Positions 43,415 through 53,928 of a stretch of 64,000 nt of DNA are shown here, piece after piece. Location: the NCBI RefSeq assembly GCF_016834455.1, contig NZ_CP069213.1, positions 1,302,501-1,366,500 on the forward strand. The letters run 5' to 3'. The position numbers and the translations under genes are program-made. The stretch is from Shewanella litorisediminis (GTDB taxonomy: Bacteria; Pseudomonadota; Gammaproteobacteria; Enterobacterales; Shewanellaceae). The first letter of the stretch is position 1. Every line of letters begins with the position of its first letter. Under the pieces are notes generated by a model. The model saw nothing but the letters and a program-made list of their open reading frames with translations. It made no database searches and was not told where the DNA came from.

Positions 43415-45058
43415 TCAGCACAGGGCGTCGAGGGCTCGCAGTATGTCGGATTCGCCACTCGCCAGCGCTCTTTGCTCCTCCAGCACGGTTGCCAGTATGG
43501 CTTCGGTGGTGAGGGGGTTGGCAAGCACGACCCGAAACACAGTACGCTTGTCATTACCGTAGACCTTGGGCGTGATACGGGTGCGTGAGACAAAAGATTT
43601 ACCCTGCTCGCGCTGGGTTTTCTGGATGGCGCGGGTAAGGTCATCCAGGAGACTGCCGATAGCCGCGAGCTTTTCGGTGTCATTATTGGCCACGGCCTTT
43701 GCCAGCGCCTGACGCACTTTGACGGGCACGTATCTGTAGGTCAGCAGGCACAGCTCCGGCTCGCTGATAAGCTCAAAATCCGCCTGGGCTTGAATGAGCG
43801 CCGCAAAGAATCTGGCGCGCTCCAGCGAGCCATTGATAAGGATTTCATAGCCTTCGCGGCCGATGATGTTCAAACAGGCATGGACCAGCATGGCCATTCC
43901 CGGGCGCGAACCTTCGAGGGTCTGGCTGCCCAGATCCTTGGAGCCCTGACGCAGGATGTACTCGGCATGGTGCTCGATGGCAGAGGCGAAGCTCGGATCT
44001 TTAAAAAGCACCATGCCTGCGCCCATGGGCACATACATTTGCTTATGGGCATCGATGGTGACCGAATCGGCAAGCTCAATACCGCCGAGCAGGTGTCGAT
44101 ACTTTTCAGACAACAGCGTTGCGCCGCCCCAGGCCGCATCCACATGGAAATGACAGTCTATCTCTTTGGCAAGGGCCGCCATCTCAGCAAGGGGATCCAC
44201 ATTGCCGGTTTCTGTGGTGCCGGCCACCCCGACTATGGCCATTACCCGGATATTGCGCGCCTGCAGTTCGGCAGCCGCCATACGCATGGCCTCGACATCC
44301 ACCTTATTGTGGGCATCCACGGCCACACTGATGATGTTGTCCCGGCCGATGCCGAGCAGATCGGCGGCCTTGCCCAGCGAATAGTGACCACGCTCAGACA
44401 CCAGTATGGCGAGGTCGTCCCAGCCATAGTGTTTGAGCGCCTTGTGCAGGCCTTCGCGGGTCACGCCCCTGAAGTTGCCGCTGGCTTTCAGCAGCTGGTT
44501 GCGTGCAATCCAGAGTGCGGTGATGTTGGCAACGGTTCCGCCGGAGCAAAAAGCCCCCAGTGCATGGCTGGCGCTGTGAAGAAAGCCCTGATAGAAGTTG
44601 GTGTCCCGACCATAAATCAGGTGGTGCATCATGCCCAGTACCTGACGCTCCATGGGGGTAAAGGCCTTGGAGGTTTCTATTTTCACCAGATTCTGATTGA
44701 GTCCCACCATGAGTTTGGACAGGGGCAACAGAAAATAGGGCAGGGCAGACGTCATGTGGCCGATGAAAGACGGGGCGGCAGTGTGTACCGACTGCGCCAC
44801 CAAATGGGACATGATGTCTTCCACGTAATCGGAGACAAATTGGGGCTGTGGTGGCACTTCGACACGGCAGAAGTGATTCTCAATGTCTGACAGAGGTTGT
44901 TCCAGCGCGGCGATATTGTCCTGCAAAAATCCGGCAAGATCGGCAGACAGCTGGCGCTCGATACGGCCAAGGGTAGAGTCTGCCGCCTCCGGCACGGTAA
45001 AGATCCGTATCAGGTTATCTTCAGAGGCTGTGGCCTTGCGCAGGTGTTTTTCTGTCAT
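43415..45058 (-). CDS. panP: PanP, pyridoxal-dependent aspartate 1-decarboxylase
   Basis: The 547-residue group II PLP decarboxylase has HVDAAWGGATLLSEKYRHLL and the PLP lysine in DAHKQMYVPMGAGMV, with CSGGTVANITALWIARN earlier. The sequence pattern is that of PanP, which makes beta-alanine for pantothenate in Vibrio and Shewanella lacking PanD. Related glutamate or tyrosine decarboxylases differ in the active-site block. An extra nine residues from a GTG at 45085 lack a ribosome site, so ATG 45058 (MTEKHLRKATASEDN) is preferred. Cytoplasmic. Confidence 0.85.
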   Translation of the reverse strand: MTEKHLRKATASEDNLIRIFTVPEAADSTLGRIERQLSADLAGFLQDNIAALEQPLSDIENHFCRVEVPPQPQFVSDYVEDIMSHLVAQSVHTAAPSFIGHMTSALPYFLLPLSKLMVGLNQNLVKIETSKAFTPMERQVLGMMHHLIYGRDTNFYQGFLHSASHALGAFCSGGTVANITALWIARNQLLKASGNFRGVTREGLHKALKHYGWDDLAILVSERGHYSLGKAADLLGIGRDNIISVAVDAHNKVDVEAMRMAAAELQARNIRVMAIVGVAGTTETGNVDPLAEMAALAKEIDCHFHVDAAWGGATLLSEKYRHLLGGIELADSVTIDAHKQMYVPMGAGMVLFKDPSFASAIEHHAEYILRQGSKDLGSQTLEGSRPGMAMLVHACLNIIGREGYEILINGSLERARFFAALIQAQADFELISEPELCLLTYRYVPVKVRQALAKAVANNDTEKLAAIGSLLDDLTRAIQKTQREQGKSFVSRTRITPKVYGNDKRTVFRVVLANPLTTEAILATVLEEQRALASGESDILRALDALC

Positions 45059-45145
45059 CTCATCACGTCTGGCTGTCTTGTACACCGCCGGAGGAATGCC
45101 TGGCGGCGAAAAGGGAGCTCACTTTACTGCAAGGTCTGGTTTGCA

Positions 45146-46327
45146 TCAAGGGTATGCAACACCGGGTTGCGGATAGCTGCCCAAAAGCGGCTTGCCCTGC
45201 TGTAAGGCTCTGCCGAGCCATTGGGCGGCAGCGAGTAGATTTTGCTCCGCCCCGGCGAGAGCCTGCGCCTTGGGATAATCGGCCGCAACCGTGCCTATCA
45301 GGGCAGTGAAGCCCGCGTCCAGCAGCGCCTGATGCCCCGCTCCCAAGCGGCCTGCGAGGCCTATCACGATTTTTTGATGACGTTTGGCAAGCCGCAATAC
45401 CTCAAAAGGCGCTTTACCGTTCAGGGTTTGGCCATCAAGGCAGCCCTCACCGGTAATCACTACATCGGCTGCCATCACGGCTTGCTCCAGTCCGAGGGTG
45501 CTTGCCACCAATTGTGCACCCGGTGTCATTTGGGCCCTAAGTAACGCCATGGCCGCAAAGCCTGTACCGCCGGCCGCGCCAGCGCCAGGCGCCTGTCTGA
45601 ACGCGTTACCTGTGAGCTGTTCGACCAGATTTGCCCAGTGGCTGAGGCCAGCTTCCAGCTGAATGAGTGCTTTGGCATCGGCCCCTTTTTGCGGTGCAAA
45701 CACGGCCACCGCGCCGGTTGGGCCCAGCAAAGGGTTCTCTACATCGCAGGCCACCTGAATTTGGCAGTCTTGCAATCTGGTATCCAGGCTATCGTTACAG
45801 AGCACCTCGATATCAGCCAGGTTGCCCCCTCTTGGCGTGAGGCGCTGGCCACGACTGTCAAGCATGCTTAGCCCCAATGCGGCCAGCATGCCGGCACCAC
45901 CATCATTGGTGGCGCTGCCGCCGAGGGTAAGGATAAGCTGCCTTGCCCCCAGTGCCAGCGCTTCTTTAATCAGCTCCCCAAAGCCGTAGGTGCTGGTGCT
46001 CAGTGGATTTCGTCTCTCGGGTGGAATAAGCATCAGTCCGCTGGCCTGAGCCATCTCTATGATGGCTGTCCGGCGCGCAGGTACCCAGCCTAGGATAGCG
46101 GTAACAGGTTCTCCGTCGGGGCCTGTGACACGGAATTGCCTGAGTTCGCCGCCAAGGGCCTGGGTCAGGATCTCACAGGTCCCTTCGCCGCCATCGGCCA
46201 GTGGACGCTGCACTATTTTTGCGTCCCCAAGCTGAGCCGACAGACCAAGACGCACAGTGTCTGCGACTTGGGCCGCGCTCAGACTTTCTTTAAAAGCGTC
46301 GGGTGCAATCAAAATATTGAGGGCCAT
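45146..46327 (-). CDS. garK: Glycerate 2-kinase
   Basis: The 393-residue GarK/GlxK-family kinase opens with MALNILIAPDAFKESLSAAQVADTV, split here as the family N-terminus, and has RPLADGGEGTCEIL, TYGFGELIKEAL, LGGSATNDGGAGMLAALG and VITGEGCLDGQTLNGKAP. It phosphorylates D-glycerate to 2-phosphoglycerate for glycolysis. It is upstream of panP with an 87-base gap on the same strand; no glyoxylate genes are adjacent. A perfect TGTAAC/GTTACA palindrome lies about 100 bases upstream. Confidence 0.92.
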   Translation of the reverse strand: MALNILIAPDAFKESLSAAQVADTVRLGLSAQLGDAKIVQRPLADGGEGTCEILTQALGGELRQFRVTGPDGEPVTAILGWVPARRTAIIEMAQASGLMLIPPERRNPLSTSTYGFGELIKEALALGARQLILTLGGSATNDGGAGMLAALGLSMLDSRGQRLTPRGGNLADIEVLCNDSLDTRLQDCQIQVACDVENPLLGPTGAVAVFAPQKGADAKALIQLEAGLSHWANLVEQLTGNAFRQAPGAGAAGGTGFAAMALLRAQMTPGAQLVASTLGLEQAVMAADVVITGEGCLDGQTLNGKAPFEVLRLAKRHQKIVIGLAGRLGAGHQALLDAGFTALIGTVAADYPKAQALAGAEQNLLAAAQWLGRALQQGKPLLGSYPQPGVAYP

Positions 46328-46399
46328 ATTTATTCCATAATTATCAGATATTTGGAATGCCGTTCTGTAAGCTGGTTATTGGCTGTTCTGGCAAAACCC

Positions 46400-46413
46400 G
46401 TGCGAATTCGCAC
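46400..46413. promoter_or_regulatory. 14-bp perfect palindrome in the glycerate kinase / M4 protease intergenic region
   Basis: GTGCGAATTCGCAC is a perfect palindrome, with no flanking T tract, which suggests an operator rather than a terminator. Regulator unknown. Confidence 0.4.
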
Positions 46414-46426
46414 ACTTGTATCATTA

Positions 46427-46444
46427 TGTAACCAATATGTTACA
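46427..46444. promoter_or_regulatory. TGTAAC-N6-GTTACA operator-like palindrome
   Basis: Perfect six-base arms with a six-base spacer, between divergent glycerate kinase and M4 protease genes. It resembles TyrR-type (TGTAAA-N6-TTTACA) or GntR-type sites; the protein is not known. Confidence 0.45.
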
Positions 46445-46529
46445 CGATGGTAAATTTAATTTTGGTTTAAGGTTTTGGCGATTCTTGAGCCCCTGATTGA
46501 TTTGTGACAGTTTGTTCCGACCAAGGTGA

Positions 46530-48023
<1,494 letters not shown>

Positions 48024-48036
48024 GTCAACGTGCACG

Positions 48037-48064
48037 AAAAAGCCCGGTGATGCCGGGCTTTTTT
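48037..48064 (+). terminator. Terminator of the M4 protease gene
   Basis: AAAAAGCCCGG-tgatg-CCGGGCTTTTTT, 13 bases after the stop. The T tract overlaps the stop codon of the convergent GGDEF gene. Confidence 0.85.
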
Positions 48065-49037
48065 ATTGGCGTGGTTTTGCCTGTTTGGTGCGCTTATGGT
48101 GGTACATGCGGGCATCGACGCTGGGCAGTAAGCTGTCGAGTTCGTAACGGGTGGCGGCGTCCAGTTGCAGCATGCCTACCGAATAGTCAAATTTGGGCAG
48201 CTGAGTTTGATTGGCAAGATGCTCATCGAGCCTAGTCAGCACCGAGTTTTCAAGTTGCTCGGTTTCTGAGTGGGCCAACACCAGAAACTCATCGCCCCCC
48301 CAGCGGGCGACCAGATCGCTGCCCCGGCAACTGGATTTCAGACTGGTCGCGAAAAAAGCCAGTATTTTGTCTCCGGTAATGTGGCCGTAATTATCGTTAA
48401 TGGGTTTGAACCCATCCAAATCAAAACTGAGTAACACCATTTTGCGGCCCAGACGCAGCGCCAGTTGCTGATTTTTCTTAAAGAGCTCTTCAAAGCCACG
48501 GCGGTTGTAAACTTTGGTCAGAGGGTCGAGATAGCTTTGATTAATCAATTGGTTTTCCCGGTACATGTGAGCCAAATCGGCATTGATCACGTCTCGGATA
48601 ACCGTCAGCACTTTTAAGTAGGTGGCGGGATACTGGGTCACCACATCGGACAAGACGCACAGGGTGCCAAAGGCATCGCCGTCGGGCCAGATAATGGGCA
48701 AACCCAGGTAAGACACATAATGATCGTCCTGAAATTCCGGGTTGTTATGCCAACGGGGTTCCAGGCTGGCATCCGGTACATACAGCAGCTGATTTTTCTG
48801 CACCACATAGTGGCTGTACACATTTTGGTCTATGGTGGCGATATGGCCCGGGGAATACCGCGTCGTGGGGAGCTCTGAGGCAATCAGCACCTCAATGCCC
48901 TTGGTATTGGCTTGATTAATAAAGGCCGCCGGCGCGTGGAACATCTCTGCCACTGTGTCGACAAGCCGCTGCCACCTCAGCCAGTCGATTTCGTTGACCT
49001 GTATGTCACGAAATGAATGATATCCGTAGGCCTTCAT
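48063..49037 (-). CDS. GAF-GGDEF diguanylate cyclase
   Basis: The 324-residue protein has an N-terminal GAF-type sensor (about 20-155, with APAAFINQANTKGIEVLIAS and YLGLPIIWPDGDAFGTLCVLS) and a C-terminal GGDEF domain (about 168-320). The active site is GGDEF at 247-251 and the product-inhibition site RGSD at 238-241, five residues earlier, so it should be an active, feedback-controlled c-di-GMP synthase. There is no membrane segment, so the signal is cytoplasmic. GGAGG before ATG 49037 sets the start. Confidence 0.92.
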   Translation of the reverse strand: MKAYGYHSFRDIQVNEIDWLRWQRLVDTVAEMFHAPAAFINQANTKGIEVLIASELPTTRYSPGHIATIDQNVYSHYVVQKNQLLYVPDASLEPRWHNNPEFQDDHYVSYLGLPIIWPDGDAFGTLCVLSDVVTQYPATYLKVLTVIRDVINADLAHMYRENQLINQSYLDPLTKVYNRRGFEELFKKNQQLALRLGRKMVLLSFDLDGFKPINDNYGHITGDKILAFFATSLKSSCRGSDLVARWGGDEFLVLAHSETEQLENSVLTRLDEHLANQTQLPKFDYSVGMLQLDAATRYELDSLLPSVDARMYHHKRTKQAKPRQ

Positions 49038-49072
49038 CGGTGACCTCCGTGTGTCTATCCCAAGTATTAAGT

Positions 49073-49666
49073 TTAGTTCACCGAGAGCAGGGCTGAGATA
49101 CGCTGTTGTAGCCGTGGGATGATGTCGGCTTCGAATTCCGGGTGACGTTTGAGCCAAAGCCCATTGCGGGGGCTGGGATGGGGCAGCACCAATAGCCTTG
49201 GCCAATGGGTTTGCCAATCGGTAGCTTCGACAGTGAGGCCCCGGTGCTGTGGCAGGTGCCAGTCCAGCGCATAGGTGCCGAGCACCAGAGTTAGCTCGAT
49301 ATTGGGAAGATGAGAGAGCAAGCGTTCGCGCCAGGCTACCGCACACTCGGCTCTTGGAGGCTTATCCCCCTGACGTCGTCCCTGCCTGATGATGGTTCCT
49401 GGAAAGCAGAACCCCATCGGTAGAATGGCAAAATGCCCGGGGTTGTAGAAAGATGCCCTATCTACACCAAGCCAATGTCGAAGTCTGTCACCGCTGACAT
49501 CATCGAAAGGTCGGCCACTGTCATGGGTTTTGGCCCCGGGGGCCTGGCCGGCAATCAGGATTTTTGCGCCCCTTGCTGCCTGCAATATGGGTTTGGGCCC
49601 AAGAGGTAAGTCATCGCATAAATGGCAGCCTCGCACTTCATCAAGAAGCGCTGCCAGTGTTTGCAT
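49073..49666 (-). CDS. Uracil-DNA glycosylase superfamily protein
   Basis: The 197-residue protein has UDG-superfamily motifs: LIAGQAPGAKTHDSGRPFDD (motif A type, about 38-57) and LVLPHPSPRN (motif C). Four Cys (two in CHLC near the N-terminus, then C85 and C105 by approximate count) might bind an iron-sulfur cluster as in family 4 enzymes, though spacing differs. It likely removes uracil or a related base from DNA. The start ATG shares bases with the stop of the upstream membrane-protein gene (TGATG), so translation is coupled. Confidence 0.8.
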   Translation of the reverse strand: MQTLAALLDEVRGCHLCDDLPLGPKPILQAARGAKILIAGQAPGAKTHDSGRPFDDVSGDRLRHWLGVDRASFYNPGHFAILPMGFCFPGTIIRQGRRQGDKPPRAECAVAWRERLLSHLPNIELTLVLGTYALDWHLPQHRGLTVEATDWQTHWPRLLVLPHPSPRNGLWLKRHPEFEADIIPRLQQRISALLSVN

Positions 49667-50220
49667 CAGAGCTTGCCCGCCAGTTGAAACAGGTAATAGC
49701 CCAGCAGCGGGTACCCAAGACAGAGCACCAGTACGCACAGATATTTGCCAATGGGCGTTTGCCTTGGCCGGGCGGCATGGGCAGTGGCCAGCGCAAAGGC
49801 AGTAATGGGGGCGATAAAACAGCCCATGGCTAATAAGATAACCGGTAAGACTGCTGCAATCAGTGGCCTTGGGATCACGGATTTTTCGGCCAGGAGCCAG
49901 GGTAGCAGTGCAAAAGCGAGTGATACCAGCAAGAGGCCGCTATTCATCACTAGGTCGGCGGTGCCGCGATTGTCCCAGAGTGTCAGCAAGGCGCCTGCTG
50001 CTACCGGCAGTAAAGACAGCAGCACGTGCTTTCTGGCAAATCCCGGCTGGCGATAAAAACCGGCGATGAAAAATGTCAGCTGAGACAGCAAATTCAGCGC
50101 CGTAAATCCGCCGAGGCCCAACAGCAAAAATGCTGTGGCTCGTGTTCCTGAAGGGTCAAAGGCATACGCGGGCAGTGCGGTCAGCAAAAAGGGTAATAAC
50201 AGGAGTATTCTCAATGGCAT
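49666..50220 (-). CDS. Small integral membrane protein, unknown function
   Basis: The 184-residue protein has a signal-like N-terminal segment ending AYA and four to five further hydrophobic helices (about 28-50, 65-82, 92-110, 115-140, 160-180). I recognise no family. Its stop overlaps the start of the UDG gene by one base, so the two are one operon; a functional link is not evident. Confidence 0.7.
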   Translation of the reverse strand: MPLRILLLLPFLLTALPAYAFDPSGTRATAFLLLGLGGFTALNLLSQLTFFIAGFYRQPGFARKHVLLSLLPVAAGALLTLWDNRGTADLVMNSGLLLVSLAFALLPWLLAEKSVIPRPLIAAVLPVILLAMGCFIAPITAFALATAHAARPRQTPIGKYLCVLVLCLGYPLLGYYLFQLAGKL

Positions 50221-50339
50221 GACATCAAACTCCAGAGATAAGTTTGGTTAACCTTCTCCTAAAGTGGCCCTTCATGCAACGGCATTGATGGTAATTTTGA
50301 CGGCTTTTGGGTGTTTCTCACGCTTTACCGCTAAAAGGT

Positions 50340-50364
50340 AAAAAAAAGGGCAGATCCTCTGCCC
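50340..50364 (-). terminator. Terminator of the M35 protease gene
   Basis: On the minus strand GGGCAGA-gga-TCTGCCC is followed by TTTTTTTT. Confidence 0.85.
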
Positions 50365-50401
50365 AAAATTCACAAGGTAACTGGTCGTTCCCAAAGGGAG
50401 T

Positions 50402-50419
50402 GCCGGCCCCGGGGCCGGC
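50402..50419. other. 18-bp perfect GC palindrome after the M35 gene
   Basis: GCCGGCCCCGGGGCCGGC is self-complementary along all 18 bases, eight bases past the M35 stop. It could fold as a stem but has no T tract; the true terminator follows. Confidence 0.6.
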
Positions 50420-50426
50420 GGGTAAA

Positions 50427-51515
50427 TCAGTTTTGGAACGGTGTGTTCTCGGCAAAGTATTCGTGGCTGTCTGCATTCTGAATCGCCTGATCCGGATTGC
50501 TCTGGGCCAGACTCTTGGCACCACTTTGTCCGTAAACGACATCGTCGGTACCGGCGACCACATCAAAGTGGCTCATCTCATGGACAATAGTTCCGCCCTT
50601 GGAGTCGGTACCTGTAACCGGTGCGCTCCAGAAGGCGCTGCACAGGTAAATCTTGTAGGGCTGAGTTGGATACACGTAGGCGTAGTAGCTCTTCTTACAG
50701 CTGCAATCGAAAGTCAGCGGCTGGGTGTTCAGGGCCGAATCGATGGCGCTGAAATTGTTACTGACGGTGTTCCAGCGGCTGCTGTTGTAGCTGCCAAACC
50801 AGGTGTTGTAGCGCACTGAACTGGCGGGGCTGTTGTGATTGGCCAGGTATCCCTTGGCATCGGCGGCCATGGATTTTGCTGCGGCAAGACCTGCCAGCGT
50901 ATCGCTTATCTGGCTGTTGGAGCAGCGACCGCTGAAGCTGACGCCTTCAGTGGGGGTGCCACCATCACCGCCACCGGGTCTGCCCTTGTTGGCGCCGCTC
51001 TTGGCTTCAATCCCTTCGTGGAAGAAGCTCACTGCGTCTGATTGAATACCCTCGATACCCAGGCGCGCCAGCTTGTTTTGCTGGCCCGGATTCGGGGCAA
51101 AGAGTTGCAGCGAGCTGACTTGATAAGCTATCTCATAGTTGCCCTGTTCGGTCATGTCGTACAGGGAAGACAGTTCAACGTCGTAGCTCACGCTCTCACC
51201 GGCCTTGAGCTTTATGTAGTCGTTGCTTTGGGGAGCAGGGCGTTTGAAATGCGCGCCAAGGTAATGTTTTTCTTCGCCATTAACCGACACTTTAAAGAGC
51301 GACTCTTCCACACCGTCTGCTGCTGTGTACCACTTGAGGACCTTTACCGGCACCTTTTCATCGTTGGTCAGGGTGACACGTACGGTCACATCTTCGTTGG
51401 CAGTGTAGTTTTGCTTGCTCATTTCGAGGCTGGCACGGATCCCATCCGCCAGCGCTGAAGTGGAAAACAGCATTCCTCCCAGCAGGGCGCCGGTGAGCAC
51501 AGTAGAGTGTTTCAT
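50427..51515 (-). CDS. Secreted M35-family zinc metallopeptidase
   Basis: The 362-residue exported protein has a signal peptide (cleavage near ALA, 23) and a roughly 140-residue beta-rich propeptide. A Gly-rich linker (about 178-188) leads to an aspzincin catalytic domain. The zinc site is HEMSH at 312-316 with the third ligand Asp325 in GTDDVVYG, the M35 motif GTxDxxYG. M35 enzymes (deuterolysin, Aeromonas/Grifola Lys-specific peptidases) cleave extracellular protein. Four or more Cys suggest disulfides. Start ATG 51515 has GGACTC upstream, a weak ribosome site. Confidence 0.9.
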   Translation of the reverse strand: MKHSTVLTGALLGGMLFSTSALADGIRASLEMSKQNYTANEDVTVRVTLTNDEKVPVKVLKWYTAADGVEESLFKVSVNGEEKHYLGAHFKRPAPQSNDYIKLKAGESVSYDVELSSLYDMTEQGNYEIAYQVSSLQLFAPNPGQQNKLARLGIEGIQSDAVSFFHEGIEAKSGANKGRPGGGDGGTPTEGVSFSGRCSNSQISDTLAGLAAAKSMAADAKGYLANHNSPASSVRYNTWFGSYNSSRWNTVSNNFSAIDSALNTQPLTFDCSCKKSYYAYVYPTQPYKIYLCSAFWSAPVTGTDSKGGTIVHEMSHFDVVAGTDDVVYGQSGAKSLAQSNPDQAIQNADSHEYFAENTPFQN

Positions 51516-51834
51516 GTTTGCGAGTCCTTTAGCTTGTTATCAGGTTTGTAACTTTGATTGTTATATATGTTATAAAAATGTAGCAATCGCAGTGTAAGAC
51601 TTTTGTCTTTGAGGATGCAACAGGTATTTTTGTCTTTTTGCCTGCTAGTGGCGTAATTCGCTGTCAAAGCGTTGTTTTTATGGGTTGTCATTCTGTAATG
51701 ACTGCATCAAAACTGACAGTAACCGGGGTGAAATGAGATTTCCCCCGCCGCAGTTCGGCTGGGATGGGACTGAGATAAAGGCGGCGCTGAAAAAGAAAAA
51801 AGCCCGCAAAAGCGGGCTTTTCAGGCGTTACTCG
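51516..51834. other. Intergenic region between M35 protease and mtrB
   Basis: About 320 bases with no supported gene. It carries the M35 promoter region (AT-rich, 51530-51620) and the mtrB terminator at its right end. Confidence 0.6.
51796..51821 (-). terminator. Terminator of the mtrCAB unit
   Basis: AAAAAAGCCCGC-aaaa-GCGGGCTTTT; on the minus strand a GC stem followed by TTTTTTCTTTTT, 14 bases after mtrB. Confidence 0.9.
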
Positions 51835-53916
51835 TTAGAGACGATAGCTCATGCTCAACATGACCAGGTGGGCATTGTAGTCATGATTCATGGGGCCAAA
51901 ACTTACCAGATTCCAGATGCCATCCACGGCAATATCCCGGGCTTCATCATTATCACGGTAATTTTCCATGCGGTAGTCGAGGCGCACGGCCATGCGCTCA
52001 CTTGCCTGGAACTGGGCGTACAGGTTCAGATTGTGCACCTTGGCAAAATAGTCGCCGTAATCGCCGGTTATTCCCTGACGTACCTGAGTTGAACTCTCTG
52101 AATCCGAGAAGCTGTAATCGGCGCCGAGTTTCAGCCTGCCATCCATCAATTGGTTGTAGGCCAGACCCAGACCATATACATCCACCTTGTCTTCGATGTC
52201 GGAGAACCAGTTGGCAGTGGCAAAGTTACTGCTGCCTGCCTGGGCCGAATCTATGGTTTGATGGGTGTAAAAGCCGCTCAGCAACAGGCGCTCGGTGAGC
52301 TGCCAACTGAGGCTGGCATCGTAGCCCAGATCTTTGGACTCGGTCAGGCCTATCTCGGTGGCATCGTAATCATCGAGGGCATAGCGTATCCCTACATCGA
52401 TACTCAGGGTATCCAGCGGGGTATGGGACACGCGCATTTCGGCCTGGGTGCGATTGCGATCGGCCAGATAGTACTTGCGCAGCAGGGCATTGTTTTCAGA
52501 TGAGGTCCATTCATTCGCCTGATATTCACTGCCGCCGCGGCTGCCGTAGCTGCCTTTCAGCGAGATATCCCAGTGCTCGAAGTTGCCAAGGCGCAGCCTT
52601 GCCCAGCCAGTGGTATCTTCGGTGGTTTCCCTGTCCTGATAGTTGCGCTCATCGACCCTGTAATCCACTCCGCCATCCAGTTTGATGCCGCGGCTGATGC
52701 GGTAGTCGGCACCCGCCTTGAGTCTGTGGCTGGTATGGTCGTAAGGGGTGTTGTAAGCCACCTTGCCGGACACATTGTTAATGCTGATTTGGGTCCACTC
52801 TTCGACTTGGGTCTTGTTGTCACGGTCGTTGTAATCGTAACTGCCGGACAGGCGCAGATCCTTGTTGACCCGGCTGGAGGCTTTGAGGCTCATGCCGATG
52901 ATATCGACTTTGGCATCGAGGGCTTCTACCGGCAGGGCATAACCGTAACCTGTAGTGACCAAAGGCTCATCCTGGCTCATCTGGCCTGCCATCATGCGGC
53001 CGGTGAGCTGGCTCCTGCCATCGTTGTAAAGTCCCAGCAGGGATACGGTATGGGCCTGGTTGTCAGGGTCCAGTGCCATGGCACCACTTCTGGCCGCACC
53101 AAAGGTGGGATGGAAGGGGTTATCAAAACTCAGCTCACTGTAACCATTGGAGAAACGGCTGCCGTTGTATACCAGTGCCAGGAAGCCATTGTCGCCCTTG
53201 AGCTTAACACCGGCTTCCACTGTGTCTGTGGTGTAATCCACAGGCTCGGGCAGCATGATGGACTGGTTGAAGAAACTGCCGGAGGCGGTTTTCAAACCGG
53301 TTTTTTCTTCCCGTTGATAATGCACATAGGTGGCAAAGGCTGACTCGCTCTCATAGGCAAAGCCCAGGCCCGCCCGCTCGCGCTTGAGGGACATCTCAAA
53401 GGGGCTGGCCGAGGCAAGGCCGCTCATTCCGTCACTGGAGCCTGAGTACACCCAGTCACCGGGCAGAGTGAGATTAGCTGAGCCTATGCCCTCAAATGGG
53501 CTGACCAGGGTATCAGACTCGTAGGTTTTGATGCTGCGATAGTCCAGACTCACGTTGTAACTGCCGGGGCGACCGGTTTTCAGGCTGGCGTTGCCGTTGT
53601 CCATGCCAAGGTTCTCGGCATTGAATTCGGTACGATAGCCTGACTCAGTCACGTGGCGCACGTCGGCATCGAGTTTGTAAGGCACTTCTTCGTCGCTGCC
53701 AAAGCTGTTGGCCGAACGAACATCATCTGTGTCCTGATAACCCACGCCCACACCTACAGTACCCTGAGTGCCGGTTTCCAGCGCGCAGCCCTTACAGGTC
53801 CAGGCGTCGAACTTTACTTTTTCGGTGTTGGCATTGTGCAGGCTGTAACCACCGGCCAGTGCCGGGGCGGAGGCCGCAAGCAGCGCCAGAGTGATCATAT
53901 TGAGTTGAAATCTCAT
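51835..53916 (-). CDS. mtrB: MtrB, outer-membrane beta-barrel of the electron conduit
   Basis: The 693-residue protein (S. oneidensis MtrB is about 697) has a signal peptide (cleavage near ALA, 21) and the MtrB-specific CxxC motif CKGC at 41-44, followed by alternating beta strands to a C-terminal YRL. MtrB is the porin that sleeves MtrA so that electrons cross the outer membrane to MtrC. It lies 12 bases after mtrA with AAGGAGG before its ATG, so it is coupled. Last gene of the cluster. Confidence 0.95.
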   Translation of the reverse strand: MRFQLNMITLALLAASAPALAGGYSLHNANTEKVKFDAWTCKGCALETGTQGTVGVGVGYQDTDDVRSANSFGSDEEVPYKLDADVRHVTESGYRTEFNAENLGMDNGNASLKTGRPGSYNVSLDYRSIKTYESDTLVSPFEGIGSANLTLPGDWVYSGSSDGMSGLASASPFEMSLKRERAGLGFAYESESAFATYVHYQREEKTGLKTASGSFFNQSIMLPEPVDYTTDTVEAGVKLKGDNGFLALVYNGSRFSNGYSELSFDNPFHPTFGAARSGAMALDPDNQAHTVSLLGLYNDGRSQLTGRMMAGQMSQDEPLVTTGYGYALPVEALDAKVDIIGMSLKASSRVNKDLRLSGSYDYNDRDNKTQVEEWTQISINNVSGKVAYNTPYDHTSHRLKAGADYRISRGIKLDGGVDYRVDERNYQDRETTEDTTGWARLRLGNFEHWDISLKGSYGSRGGSEYQANEWTSSENNALLRKYYLADRNRTQAEMRVSHTPLDTLSIDVGIRYALDDYDATEIGLTESKDLGYDASLSWQLTERLLLSGFYTHQTIDSAQAGSSNFATANWFSDIEDKVDVYGLGLAYNQLMDGRLKLGADYSFSDSESSTQVRQGITGDYGDYFAKVHNLNLYAQFQASERMAVRLDYRMENYRDNDEARDIAVDGIWNLVSFGPMNHDYNAHLVMLSMSYRL

Positions 53917-53928
53917 GATGGCGCCTCC

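Noticed and set aside
43790..44890. 366-codon plus-strand open frame
   Set aside because: Antisense to panP, whose PLP lysine block is intact.
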